In this document: in pieces, positions 23,684 to 30,659 of the stretch
Position numbering within the stretch: position 1 is the first letter of the stretch
How the letters are laid out: each line of letters starts with the position of its first letter
Source of the DNA: Myxococcota bacterium
GTDB lineage: Bacteria > Myxococcota_A > UBA9160 > UBA6930
Direction of reading: 5' to 3'
DNA length: 46,982 nucleotides
NCBI GenBank assembly: GCA_030065975.1
Contig: JASJCN010000019.1
Location: forward strand, 1-46,982
Notes under the pieces: generated by a model
What the model was told of the DNA's origin: nothing
What the model saw: only the letters and a program-made list of their open reading frames with translations
Databases searched by the model: none
Made by a program: the position numbers and the translations under genes

Positions 23684-24127
23684 TCAGACTTCCCGCCCGC
23701 GCACCAGCCAAAGCGAGGCGAGGACCAGACAGACGAGCACCGAGAAGGAGAAGACGTTGGCGTCGAACGGACCGACTCGTTGTGTGACGCCGTTGGGATC
23801 CGTGAGGGATCCGGCGTAGGTCGATTGCCCGGCCGCGGCGACGAAGAAGCCGAGCAGGATCGCGCCGACGAGTGCCGCGGCCAGCCGGACTGATGACTGG
23901 ACCGAGGGCTGCAACGTGTCGGCCGGCCGGTGCCAAAGCACGAACAGTGCGAGCAGCGAGATCAGGGAGTTGGTGCTCAGCAGCCAGGCGGTGTGGAGCC
24001 GGGCGTGGCCCGGCCAGAGCGGGTTCAAGAGATGGGACTCGTTGAAGTCGACCAGCGGAGGCACGATCGCGAGGAACACGGCCGGGATCGTCACGAGGAT
24101 GCGGGAAACGTTCGCGCGGGCCGCCAA
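23684..24127 (-). CDS. Four-helix membrane protein of unknown function
   Basis: The protein has 147 aa from a TTG at 24127. The start is supported by AGGAGG 4 nt upstream inside a perfect hairpin (see 24128-24146). Four hydrophobic segments are visible: ILVTIPAVFLAIVPPLV (8-24), AWLLSTNSLISLLALFVLW (about 42-60), LAAALVGAILLGFFVAAA (about 79-96) and VFSFSVLVCLVLASLWL (about 124-140). I see no catalytic motif. It could be a small DUF membrane protein. It follows the lipoprotein gene by 41 bp. Confidence 0.6.
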   Translation of the reverse strand: MAARANVSRILVTIPAVFLAIVPPLVDFNESHLLNPLWPGHARLHTAWLLSTNSLISLLALFVLWHRPADTLQPSVQSSVRLAAALVGAILLGFFVAAAGQSTYAGSLTDPNGVTQRVGPFDANVFSFSVLVCLVLASLWLVRGREV

Positions 24128-24146
24128 GGTGCCTCCTGGAGGCACC
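24128..24146 (-). promoter_or_regulatory. Ribosome-binding site sequestered in a perfect hairpin before a TTG start
   Basis: Read on the minus strand, GGTGCCTC-CAG-GAGGCACC forms an 8-bp stem with a 3-nt loop, and the start codon follows at once. The Shine-Dalgarno AGGAGG is in the loop and 3' arm. The stem is perfect and six of its eight pairs are G-C, so it should block ribosome access unless opened. The structure is directly visible; a role in control is inference. Confidence 0.5.
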
Positions 24147-24168
24147 CTACCACGAGCCGCCCCTCGCA

Positions 24169-24717
24169 TCAGCTCAGCGGCGGCTCGCAGACGCAGGCTG
24201 CGGACTCGGGGCACGGCGGCGCGGGCATGGGCTGGCAGATCCCGCTGGTGCTTCCCTGCCCCTTGCACCACGCGTCGCAGTCGAACGTGTCGGGGTGGCC
24301 CGTGTCGTTGCCGTGGCTGTGGAGCTCGTCCTTGCCCGGGTTCGACTCGACGAGCCGCCCATCGGGCAGGCACGCCTCGCCGAACATGCGCCCGTTGGGC
24401 GTGCCGTTCTCGTCCGCCCCGATGTGGCAGCCCGGCTCACCCGGCGAGACGCCTTCGGAGTCGAGCCAGAAGGTCGTCTCGCCTTCCTGCCAGTCGACCG
24501 GCTGGAAGGCGAACGTGCCGGTGGCACCCGGCATCGCGGCCGCAACGCTCGACGGCGCGCCGTCCTTGTCGGACTTCGCCGGAGCGTCGGCCTGGCCGCT
24601 CTCGGTCGGGGACTCGGTCGGGGACTCGGCCGGGGTCTCGTCACCGCCGCCGTAGCAGCCGAGAACGAGAGCCAGGAGGACGGAGGAGACGAGGAGCGCG
24701 CGCGGACGCTTGTTCAT
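24169..24717 (-). CDS. Cys-rich lipoprotein of unknown function
   Basis: The protein has 182 aa from ATG 24717. The signal MNKRPRALLVSSVLLALVLGC ends in a lipobox with lipidated C21. Residues 28-40 carry the repeat ESPTESPTES, encoded by a 12-bp tandem repeat at 24601-24636. The mature protein has many Cys (GCHIGAD, GEACLPDG, FDCDAWCKGQG, ICQPMPAPPCPESAACVCEPP) and many His/Asp in the middle. A metal-binding or disulfide-knotted surface role is possible. I recognise no family. Confidence 0.6.
   Translation of the reverse strand: MNKRPRALLVSSVLLALVLGCYGGGDETPAESPTESPTESGQADAPAKSDKDGAPSSVAAAMPGATGTFAFQPVDWQEGETTFWLDSEGVSPGEPGCHIGADENGTPNGRMFGEACLPDGRLVESNPGKDELHSHGNDTGHPDTFDCDAWCKGQGSTSGICQPMPAPPCPESAACVCEPPLS
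24601..24636 (-). repeat. 12-bp tandem repeat inside the Cys-rich lipoprotein gene
   Basis: CTCGGTCGGGGA occurs twice in exact tandem (24601-24612, 24613-24624) with a third diverged copy to 24636. It encodes repeated Ser-Pro-Thr-Glu units just after the lipid anchor, so the copy number would change only linker length. Confidence 0.6.
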
Positions 24718-24755
24718 GAAACGAGGATGCCCCGCCCAGCGGGATCCGCCAGCCG

Positions 24756-25307
24756 TCATCGCCCGCCCTTCGAGCTCTGCGAGCCCTCCGAGCCCTCCGA
24801 AGGGTCACCGTAGAACGCGGGGTGGAATGCGAAGGCACCCGTCGGCCGCGCGTTGCCGAAACACCTCAGCATGAAGAACTCGCTCGGCTCGTTGGCGGGC
24901 GCGTGCTGCGGCGTCACCTCGAAGCCGAAGCGCCGGTAGTAGGCCGGGTTGCCCGTGAGGATGCAGCCGAGGGCACCCTGCTTCCGGATCTCCGCGAGCC
25001 CGCGCTCGATCAGGGCCGAGCCGATCCCTGCGCGCTGGAGGTCGGGCCGGACGGACACCGGGCCGAGGGCGAGCCAGGAGCCCGGCCCTCCTCCTTCGGC
25101 GGGCGAGAAGGCCACGTGCCCGACGACCTCTCCCTCCTGCACGGCAACGAGCGACAGCTGGAGGGCACCGGCGGATCGGAGCCGATCGACGACCTCCTGC
25201 TCGTCACCGTCCGCGTAGGGCATGCCGCGGAAGGCGGCCTCGGTGAGGTCGTGGATGGGACGCTCGTCGCCCGCCTGCTCCGGGCGGATCTCGACCGGCT
25301 GCGTCAC
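24756..25307 (-). CDS. GNAT-family N-acetyltransferase (YhbS-like)
   Basis: The protein has 183 aa from a GTG at 25307 that overlaps the ClpP-like gene's stop as GTGA. The acetyl-CoA loop is seen as VRPDLQRAGIGSALIERGL (about 90-108; Q/R-x-x-G-x-G/A). P-x-Y-Y-R-R-F-G-F-E-V-T-P (about 127-139) is the YhbS-type C-terminal motif. It would acetylate an amine, possibly a small molecule or ribosome-associated substrate. The C-terminal tail is Ser/Gly-rich and probably disordered. Confidence 0.8.
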   Translation of the reverse strand: MTQPVEIRPEQAGDERPIHDLTEAAFRGMPYADGDEQEVVDRLRSAGALQLSLVAVQEGEVVGHVAFSPAEGGGPGSWLALGPVSVRPDLQRAGIGSALIERGLAEIRKQGALGCILTGNPAYYRRFGFEVTPQHAPANEPSEFFMLRCFGNARPTGAFAFHPAFYGDPSEGSEGSQSSKGGR

Positions 25308-26008
25308 TCGCCGACCCGAGTCGACGGCTTCCGTGCGGGCAGGATCTCGTCGATCAGCCCGTACTCGAGCGCCTCGGCCGGGCTCATGTAGTGGGAGACG
25401 TCTTCCGTCATCGGAAACCACTCCTCGGGAAGCCGCGCGCAGCGTCGCCACAGGGCCTCGTAGCGTCCTCTCGACAGCTCCGATGGCCTCTCTTCGGAGT
25501 CCGACTCGTTCGCATGCACCATCACGATCGAGTTCTCGGTCGCGGCGCGGCGGCCGGTCGCCGAGCACAGGATCCCGGCCCCCGCCGAGTAGATGCCCCC
25601 GATGCCCGTCACGGCGACCGGCGCCGTGGCCATCTCCATGGCGTCGATCACGGCGAACATCGAGTCCGTCCAGCCTCCCTGGGTGGCGAGGAACACCTCG
25701 ATGGGGGCCTCACCGTCGATGGCGTCGAGGTAGAGGATCCGCGCGATCAGGTCCTTGGCGGTTCGCTCGTTGATCCCGGCGGTGCTCACGATCTTGCGCT
25801 GGGCCAGCAGTGCGTCGTCGGTGCGCAGCACCGGATCCTCCCAGCCCGCCTCGAGATGGCGATCGACCATCGTGTCGAAGTAGTCGTAGGGATGGAGGCG
25901 ATCGTCGGCGAGCCCGGTGCAGCCGAGGCAGAGACAGAGCGCCGTGGCCACGAGCCAGCGCCGGACTCCGGTCGACTCGCGGAGCGCGAAGCAAGGGAAG
26001 GACGCCAT
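25304..26008 (-). CDS. ClpP-like serine protease with a lipoprotein signal
   Basis: The protein has 234 aa. Unlike cytoplasmic ClpP it opens with a signal ending in the lipobox CLCLGC (C30), so it should be lipidated and outside the cytoplasm. The ClpP triad can be aligned: S141 in GGIYSAGAGI, H165 in IVMVHANE, and D203 in TEDVSHYMSPAEALEYGLIDEI, which closely parallels the ClpP segment ending in EAVEYGLVD. IFLATQGGWTDS-like sequence (103-116) matches the ClpP oxyanion strand. Cytoplasmic ClpP needs a Clp ATPase, which is not available in the periplasm, so this protein would act alone or with other partners. It is coupled to the GNAT gene by GTGA. Confidence 0.72.
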   Translation of the reverse strand: MASFPCFALRESTGVRRWLVATALCLCLGCTGLADDRLHPYDYFDTMVDRHLEAGWEDPVLRTDDALLAQRKIVSTAGINERTAKDLIARILYLDAIDGEAPIEVFLATQGGWTDSMFAVIDAMEMATAPVAVTGIGGIYSAGAGILCSATGRRAATENSIVMVHANESDSEERPSELSRGRYEALWRRCARLPEEWFPMTEDVSHYMSPAEALEYGLIDEILPARKPSTRVGE

Positions 26009-26056
26009 CGACCGGCCAGCGTAGCCAGGAGCGTCCCATGCCGCCGTATGCGTTCG

Positions 26057-26458
26057 CTACTCGCGCTCCAGGCGGACCGGCACGACGTCCTCGGTGCACG
26101 GCGCGAGCAACCGGACCCAGCGGTCGGCCACGCCGTACTTCTCCCGGAGCAGCGCGTCGACCCGCTCGTGAGGCCCGGGAACGAGAGTCGCGCGATAGCG
26201 GCCGACGCCTCCGCCCCGGTCCACCTCGACCACGGGCTCGCCTTCGAACTGCGCCAGCCAGTCGGGTCCCGCACTGTGGAGCCAGGCGACGTCGCCATCG
26301 TCGACGATCCAGAGCCGCGTCTCCCGCCACTCGCCCTCCGCGAGCGGCGTGCGCAGGGTGACGACCTCCCGGCCCACCTCGATGAGCGCCAGGTGGCCGA
26401 GCACGACCGCGAGGCCAAGGGCGGCGATCACGGCAAGGACGATTCCGATGCGCCTCAT
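26057..26458 (-). CDS. Membrane-anchored small protein, possibly split-barrel fold
   Basis: The protein has 133 aa. One N-terminal helix (RIGIVLAVIAALGLAVVLGHLAL, 3-25) anchors it to the membrane. The remainder (TRLWIVDDGDVAWLHSAGPDWLAQFEG, then VGRYRATLVPGPHERVDALLREKYGVADRW) resembles in layout the deazaflavin-dependent nitroreductase/PNPOx split-barrel families. No flavin or F420 motif is clear, so the call is tentative. It lies 18 bp downstream of the NTF2-like gene. Confidence 0.5.
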   Translation of the reverse strand: MRRIGIVLAVIAALGLAVVLGHLALIEVGREVVTLRTPLAEGEWRETRLWIVDDGDVAWLHSAGPDWLAQFEGEPVVEVDRGGGVGRYRATLVPGPHERVDALLREKYGVADRWVRLLAPCTEDVVPVRLERE

Positions 26459-26476
26459 TGCGGGGGCGGCCGCCTG

Positions 26477-26839
26477 CTACGGCGCGTTTCCCTTCCACTG
26501 CTCGGTGTCGACGAACCAGCGCTCTTCGAAGATCTTGTCGCCGCGGAAGCGGAACAGCACGGTGAGCTGCGACGCCTCGACCCGGTCCGACTTCCAGTCG
26601 CAGATGGTCACGACCTCGCCGTCGCCCTCGATCTGGCGCAGGCCCGTGATCTCGAAGCCCGCCGGCGCGACGGCGCCGAAGTTCTCGACGAACGCCCGGA
26701 AGTCGGGGATTCCCCGGGTGATGTCGTTCTGGCCGGGCATGACGAAGATCATGTCGTCGGTGTAGTCCGCGACCAGAGCATCGACGTCTCCGGCCGCGAC
26801 GGCGTCCCAGGTACGTTGTGCAACGTCGGCGAGTGTCAT
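26477..26839 (-). CDS. NTF2-like (SnoaL/ketosteroid-isomerase-type) protein
   Basis: The protein has 120 aa. It starts MTLADVAQRTWDAVAAGDVDALVADYTDDMIFVMPG, the standard opening helix and first strand of SnoaL-like proteins, and ends with L-T-V-L-F-R-F-R-G-D-K-I-F-E-E-R-W-F-V-D-T. Relatives act as isomerases, dehydratases or binding proteins on small hydrophobic ligands. It is the second NTF2-like gene in this gene run (the other is at 21521-21901), and the two are not obviously duplicates. Confidence 0.8.
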   Translation of the reverse strand: MTLADVAQRTWDAVAAGDVDALVADYTDDMIFVMPGQNDITRGIPDFRAFVENFGAVAPAGFEITGLRQIEGDGEVVTICDWKSDRVEASQLTVLFRFRGDKIFEERWFVDTEQWKGNAP

Positions 26840-26879
26840 CGGCAATCCTCGATGGGACGAAGAGCGTATCGCGACGACG

Positions 26880-27524
26880 CTAGCGCGGCCCCACCAGCCG
26901 GCCGGGCTCCCAGGCGAGGCAGAAGTACGCGAGCGCCCGCCCCCGCCGCAGCAAGGTCTGCGCCGCCGCCGGATGATGCAGCCAGACGAGCGACCGCTCT
27001 CCCTCGGGATCGTTCCAGGTCGCGCGGATCTCGGTGCTGCCGTGCTTCTTGTTGCAGCACTCGGCGCCGGAGCAGTCGTGCGCGGCCGGATCCGAGAGAC
27101 AGCGGCGGTGCGTACCCGACACGCGCGGATCGACCTCGGCCGGGGGCCCGAGCGAGCGCAGGGAGGCGAAGCCCGGCTCTGCCACCACCAGGCGGCTCGA
27201 CTCGAGCGCCGCGCGCAGGCGCGCCTCGAGCTCGGCATCGGAGACGGACGCGTCGCGGTAGGCGCGGTCGAAGACGTCGAGGTACTCGCCGGCGAGCCAG
27301 TAGCCCCGGGAGGGCTGCCCCTGGTGGAGGGTGGACGCGAAGCGCGCTCCCTCGCCGATCTCCGGAGTGCCACACGGCATCACGCTCGACTCGACGCACT
27401 CGGGACACTCGCGTCGTAGCTGCGCGAAGGCATCCCGCGCCTCGGGCGGGAGCGGCAACGTCACGGGCGCGCCGGCAAGACCGAAGGCCAGCACACCGGC
27501 CCAGAGACGGAGCGTCTTCTTCAC
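26880..27524 (-). CDS. Secreted Cys-rich protein of unknown function
   Basis: The protein has 214 aa from a GTG at 27524. A signal peptide covers about 1-23 (KKTLRLWAGVLAFGLAGAPVT). The mature protein has Cys pairs in RRECPECVESSVMPCG (about 37-52), RRCLSDPAAHDCSGAECCNKKHG (about 130-152) and one more in AYFCLAW. Such spacing suggests metal binding or disulfides. I do not recognise a family. It starts a minus-strand run of small genes and faces DUF937 across a 101-bp promoter gap. Confidence 0.55.
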   Translation of the reverse strand: MKKTLRLWAGVLAFGLAGAPVTLPLPPEARDAFAQLRRECPECVESSVMPCGTPEIGEGARFASTLHQGQPSRGYWLAGEYLDVFDRAYRDASVSDAELEARLRAALESSRLVVAEPGFASLRSLGPPAEVDPRVSGTHRRCLSDPAAHDCSGAECCNKKHGSTEIRATWNDPEGERSLVWLHHPAAAQTLLRRGRALAYFCLAWEPGRLVGPR

Positions 27525-27625
27525 GCCATCAGGATAGGGATCTCGTCCCGAGCGGGGAGGCTCGAGAAACCGGCTAGACTGACGCTCCTCGAAACCGGGA
27601 GTTGGCGCTCTCAACGGAGGAACCC

Positions 27626-28174
27626 GTGGATCTGAAGCAGCTGATTCGAGACAACCCGGCCCTGGTCGGACAGGTGGCAAGCCAGCTCGGGCTGGAGAAG
27701 GCGGACGCGCAGCGCGGCATCGAGTCGCTGCTGCCGGCGGTTTCGCGCGGCCTGCGCAACAACGCGTCGAAGCCGGGCGGGCTCGAAGCGCTTGGCGCGG
27801 CGCTCGCCGGAGGCAACCACGCCCGCTACCTCGACGACCTCGCGACCCTCGGCCAGGCGAGCTCCCTCGCCGACGGCAACGCCATCCTGGGGCACATCTT
27901 CGGCGGCAAGGAGCAGAGCCGGAACGTCGCCGGACACGCCGCCCGGGGCAGCGGCATCGACAGCTCGACGCTCCGGCAGATGCTGCCGATGATCGCGTCG
28001 CTGGTGATGGGCGCGCTGGCCAAGCAGCAGGCCGGAAGCCAGGGCCCCTTCGAGGGCACGGCGGCCGGGCAGACGGGCTCGCCGCAGCTCGGCGGGCTCG
28101 AGTCGTTCCTCGACATGGACGGCGACGGCTCGGTGATCGACGACGTCCTGAATCTCGCGCAGAAGTTCCTGTAG
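27626..28174 (+). CDS. DUF937-family protein
   Basis: The protein has 182 aa from a GTG at 27626 with GGAGG 6 nt upstream. The helical first part (LKQLIRDNPALVGQVASQLGL...RGIESLLPAVSRGLRNN) is the DUF937/YidB-like layout. The middle has HIFGGKEQSRNVAGHAA, and LRQMLPMIASLVMGALAKQQ follows. The C-terminus reads DMDGDGSVIDDVLNLAQKF, an EF-hand-like acidic motif (D-x-D-G-D-G) that could bind Ca2+. The function is unknown. The next gene starts 6 bp downstream. Confidence 0.75.
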   Translation: MDLKQLIRDNPALVGQVASQLGLEKADAQRGIESLLPAVSRGLRNNASKPGGLEALGAALAGGNHARYLDDLATLGQASSLADGNAILGHIFGGKEQSRNVAGHAARGSGIDSSTLRQMLPMIASLVMGALAKQQAGSQGPFEGTAAGQTGSPQLGGLESFLDMDGDGSVIDDVLNLAQKFL

Positions 28175-28180
28175 GCCGTC

Positions 28181-28990
28181 TTGTCCCAGAAGCCTCTCGA
28201 CCTGACGCGCGTCTTCGAGCTCGAGCCCCACGGTCCCGAGACCTGGATCGGCGAGAGCCCGGACTATCCGTGGGGACGCATCTACGGGGGGCTGGTCGTC
28301 GCTCAGGCACTCTGGGCGGCGACCCAGACGGTCAAGCCCGAGCACACGGTGCACTCGCTGCACGCCTACTTCATCCTCGGTGGCGAGCTCGGCGAGCCGG
28401 TGCGCTACGAGGTCGACCGGGTGCGCAACGGGCGCTCCTTCACCACGCGCCGGGTGCTCGCGCGCCAGAGCGCAGGCGCGATCCTCACCCTCGCCTGCTC
28501 CTTCCAGAAGCAGGAGGGCGGGCCCGAGTCGCAGTCGGCGAGCTTCCCCGAAGGCGTGAAGCGTCCCGACGACCTCAAGGGGGAGTGGGATGCGGGCGTC
28601 GAGATCCGCAGCATGCGCCCGGAGGCGGGCACGCCGGGGTCGCGGCTGTGGGCGCGGCATCCCGTCGAGCTCGGCGAGGATCCGCGGCTCCACGCCTGTG
28701 GCCTCGCCTATCTCTCCGACGTGAATCCCATGGGCGCGGTCACGGCGTCGCATCCCCACTACCAGCAGTTCGGAGACGCGGACTACGACGCCACCTTCAT
28801 GGGTGCGAGCCTCGACCACGCTCTCTGGTTCCACCGGCCGGTGAAGGCCGACGACTGGCTGCTCTTCGATCTCACCGGGCACGGGATGATCGAGAGCCGC
28901 GGGCTCGCGACGGGGCCGGTCTTCGACTCGGCCGGCGTCCACGTGGCGACCATCGCCCAGGAAGGCCTGCTGCGGGTCCGGCGCAAGTAG
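28181..28990 (+). CDS. Acyl-CoA thioesterase II (TesB)-like
   Basis: The protein has 269 aa from a TTG at 28181, 6 bp after DUF937. It is a double hotdog of the usual TesB length. R-I-Y-G-G-L-V-V-A-Q-A-L-W-A-A (33-47) and HSLHAYFILGGELGEPVRYEVDRVRNGRSF (57-86) form hotdog 1. SLDHALWFHRPVKADDWLLFD carries the hotdog 2 Asp of the catalytic triad. It hydrolyses acyl-CoA to free acid and CoA. No start with a better ribosome-binding site is apparent, so translational coupling to DUF937 is likely. Confidence 0.87.
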   Translation: MSQKPLDLTRVFELEPHGPETWIGESPDYPWGRIYGGLVVAQALWAATQTVKPEHTVHSLHAYFILGGELGEPVRYEVDRVRNGRSFTTRRVLARQSAGAILTLACSFQKQEGGPESQSASFPEGVKRPDDLKGEWDAGVEIRSMRPEAGTPGSRLWARHPVELGEDPRLHACGLAYLSDVNPMGAVTASHPHYQQFGDADYDATFMGASLDHALWFHRPVKADDWLLFDLTGHGMIESRGLATGPVFDSAGVHVATIAQEGLLRVRRK

Positions 28991-28997
28991 GCCGGCC

Positions 28998-29011
28998 GGC
29001 CCCAGGGGGCC
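28998..29011 (+). terminator. Possible terminator hairpin after the thioesterase gene
   Basis: GGCCCC-AG-GGGGCC lies 8 bp after the TesB stop. The stem is G-C only but the loop is very short and no T-tract follows, so it is weak evidence. It lies in the 103-bp gap before the ceramidase-like gene. Confidence 0.25.
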
Positions 29012-29093
29012 TGAGGCGCTCCGGAGGGGCGGATTTCCGCACCCCGACGTGTGTCGCTCGCAATACAATGGGAGGTCCACCGAGGAGTCTCCC

Positions 29094-30659
29094 ATGCCCG
29101 CTCGCCGCGCCCGCTTCCTGCTCCCCCTCGCCCTGCTCTCCGTCGCGCTGCTGGGCTCGCGCTGCATGCACCTGCGCGAGCCCCATCCGCGCGAGGTCGG
29201 CCTCCGCGGCGCCGGCTGTGCCGTCGACATCACGCCCGTGGTCGGCGTGAACCACAGCGACCCGATCTACATGGCGGGCTTCGGGCAGAATCGCGACGCC
29301 CAGGGCGTGCGCGATCCGATCTGGGCGCGCGGCGTGGTGCTGGAGCAGGGCGACACGAAGCTCGCGATCGTGACCCTCGACGTGGTCGGATACTTCTACA
29401 ACGAGGTGCAGACGATCCGCGCGCTGGTCGATCCGGCCCGCGGCTTCGACTCGATCACGGTGACGAGCACCCACAACCACGAAGGCCCGGACACCATGGG
29501 CCTCTGGGGCGCCGACCAGCTCGACTCCGGTGTCGACCTCCAGTACCTCGACTTCGTGAACGACAGCGTGGTCGAGTGCATCGAGTCGGCCGACGACGCC
29601 CTCACGCGCGCGGCGATCAAGTTCGCGACGGGCTCGACCATGGGCGCCTCGCTCCCGCCGTGGCCCGATCTCGTGGCCGACGGCGAGGTGCTCCAGCCGC
29701 TGCTGGTGAACGTCCCGGGCGAGGGGCCGCTGCAGCTCGAGGGCGATCCGGGGCCGATCCTGAACCCGAGCGTGCCGACCTTCCAGGTGCGCGAGCGCCG
29801 GACCCCGCGCCAGCGCGTGATCGCGTTCTTCCGCTGGCTCTTCGGGCGCGGAAGCCTCTCCGATGCGTTCCCCCTCGGCGACACCCTCGCCACCCTGGTG
29901 AACTACGCAAGCCATCCCGAGGCGCTCGGCTCCGGCAACCGCCTGCTCACCTCGGACTTCCCTCACGCCATGCGCGAGGCGCTCGAGGCACGCTACGGCG
30001 GCGTCGCCATCTACATGAGCGCCGACCTCGGCGTCCTCCAGGGCCCCCTCGACGTCGACATGAACGACCTCGTGACGGGAGACCCGATCCCGCGGCGCAC
30101 CTTCGAGTTCGCCGACGAGATGGGCCTGCGGCTCGCCGAGCGCGCGATGATCGCCCTCGAGTCCGAACGCTTCTGGGATGGCGACCCGGAGGTCGCCATC
30201 GCCTCGAGCGGCACGATCCAGGTTGTGGTGGAGAACCCCTTCTTCCAGGTGCTGGGCTCTCTCGGCATCTTCGGAAGGCGCGGCCTGCTCCAGGCGAACG
30301 ACGAGTTCATCGTGGAGACGGAGGTCCAGGCGATACGGATCGGCAACGCCCAGATCCTCGTCACGCCCAACGAGCTCGACCCGCAGATCGGGAACCTGTA
30401 TCGCGACCTCATGACGGGTGCGGACCACAAGTTCGTGGCCGGGCTCGGAAACGACGAGATCGGCTATCAGATGCCCGAGGCGAAGTTCAATCCGAGCTGC
30501 TTCATCTGCTTCACCGAGGTGCTGTTCGGAAACGAGGATGAGTGCCCGGTGCTCGAGACCCTCGACTGCGGGACCGTCTTCCAGAACAACCTCGGGCCCG
30601 GTGCCGATCCCGTGCTTCAGGCCGTTGCGGCGGAGCAGCTCGACGCGATCAATCCCTGA
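29094..30659 (+). CDS. Neutral/alkaline ceramidase-like secreted hydrolase
   Basis: The protein has 521 aa from ATG 29094, with GAGGAG upstream. Its hydrophobic start (FLLPLALLSVALLGSRCMH, 8-26) is a signal peptide, perhaps with a lipobox at C24. G-C-A-V-D-I-T-P (41-48), D-P-I-W-A-R-G (74-80) and STHNHEGPD (125-133, Zn-ligand His127/His129) match the neutral ceramidase catalytic domain, as does VNYASHPEALG (about 272-282). Family members cut the amide of N-acylsphingosine. Eukaryotic and Pseudomonas forms exceed 650 aa; this shorter version lacks most of the C-terminal immunoglobulin-like domain. Many bacterial relatives of this size have unknown substrates, so ceramide cleavage is not certain. 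Confidence 0.75.
   Translation: MPARRARFLLPLALLSVALLGSRCMHLREPHPREVGLRGAGCAVDITPVVGVNHSDPIYMAGFGQNRDAQGVRDPIWARGVVLEQGDTKLAIVTLDVVGYFYNEVQTIRALVDPARGFDSITVTSTHNHEGPDTMGLWGADQLDSGVDLQYLDFVNDSVVECIESADDALTRAAIKFATGSTMGASLPPWPDLVADGEVLQPLLVNVPGEGPLQLEGDPGPILNPSVPTFQVRERRTPRQRVIAFFRWLFGRGSLSDAFPLGDTLATLVNYASHPEALGSGNRLLTSDFPHAMREALEARYGGVAIYMSADLGVLQGPLDVDMNDLVTGDPIPRRTFEFADEMGLRLAERAMIALESERFWDGDPEVAIASSGTIQVVVENPFFQVLGSLGIFGRRGLLQANDEFIVETEVQAIRIGNAQILVTPNELDPQIGNLYRDLMTGADHKFVAGLGNDEIGYQMPEAKFNPSCFICFTEVLFGNEDECPVLETLDCGTVFQNNLGPGADPVLQAVAAEQLDAINP

Noticed and set aside
29094-30659. Firm assignment as ceramidase
   Set aside because: The domain matches, but the length is short and many bacterial members have no tested ceramide activity, so I kept the name as 'ceramidase-like'.
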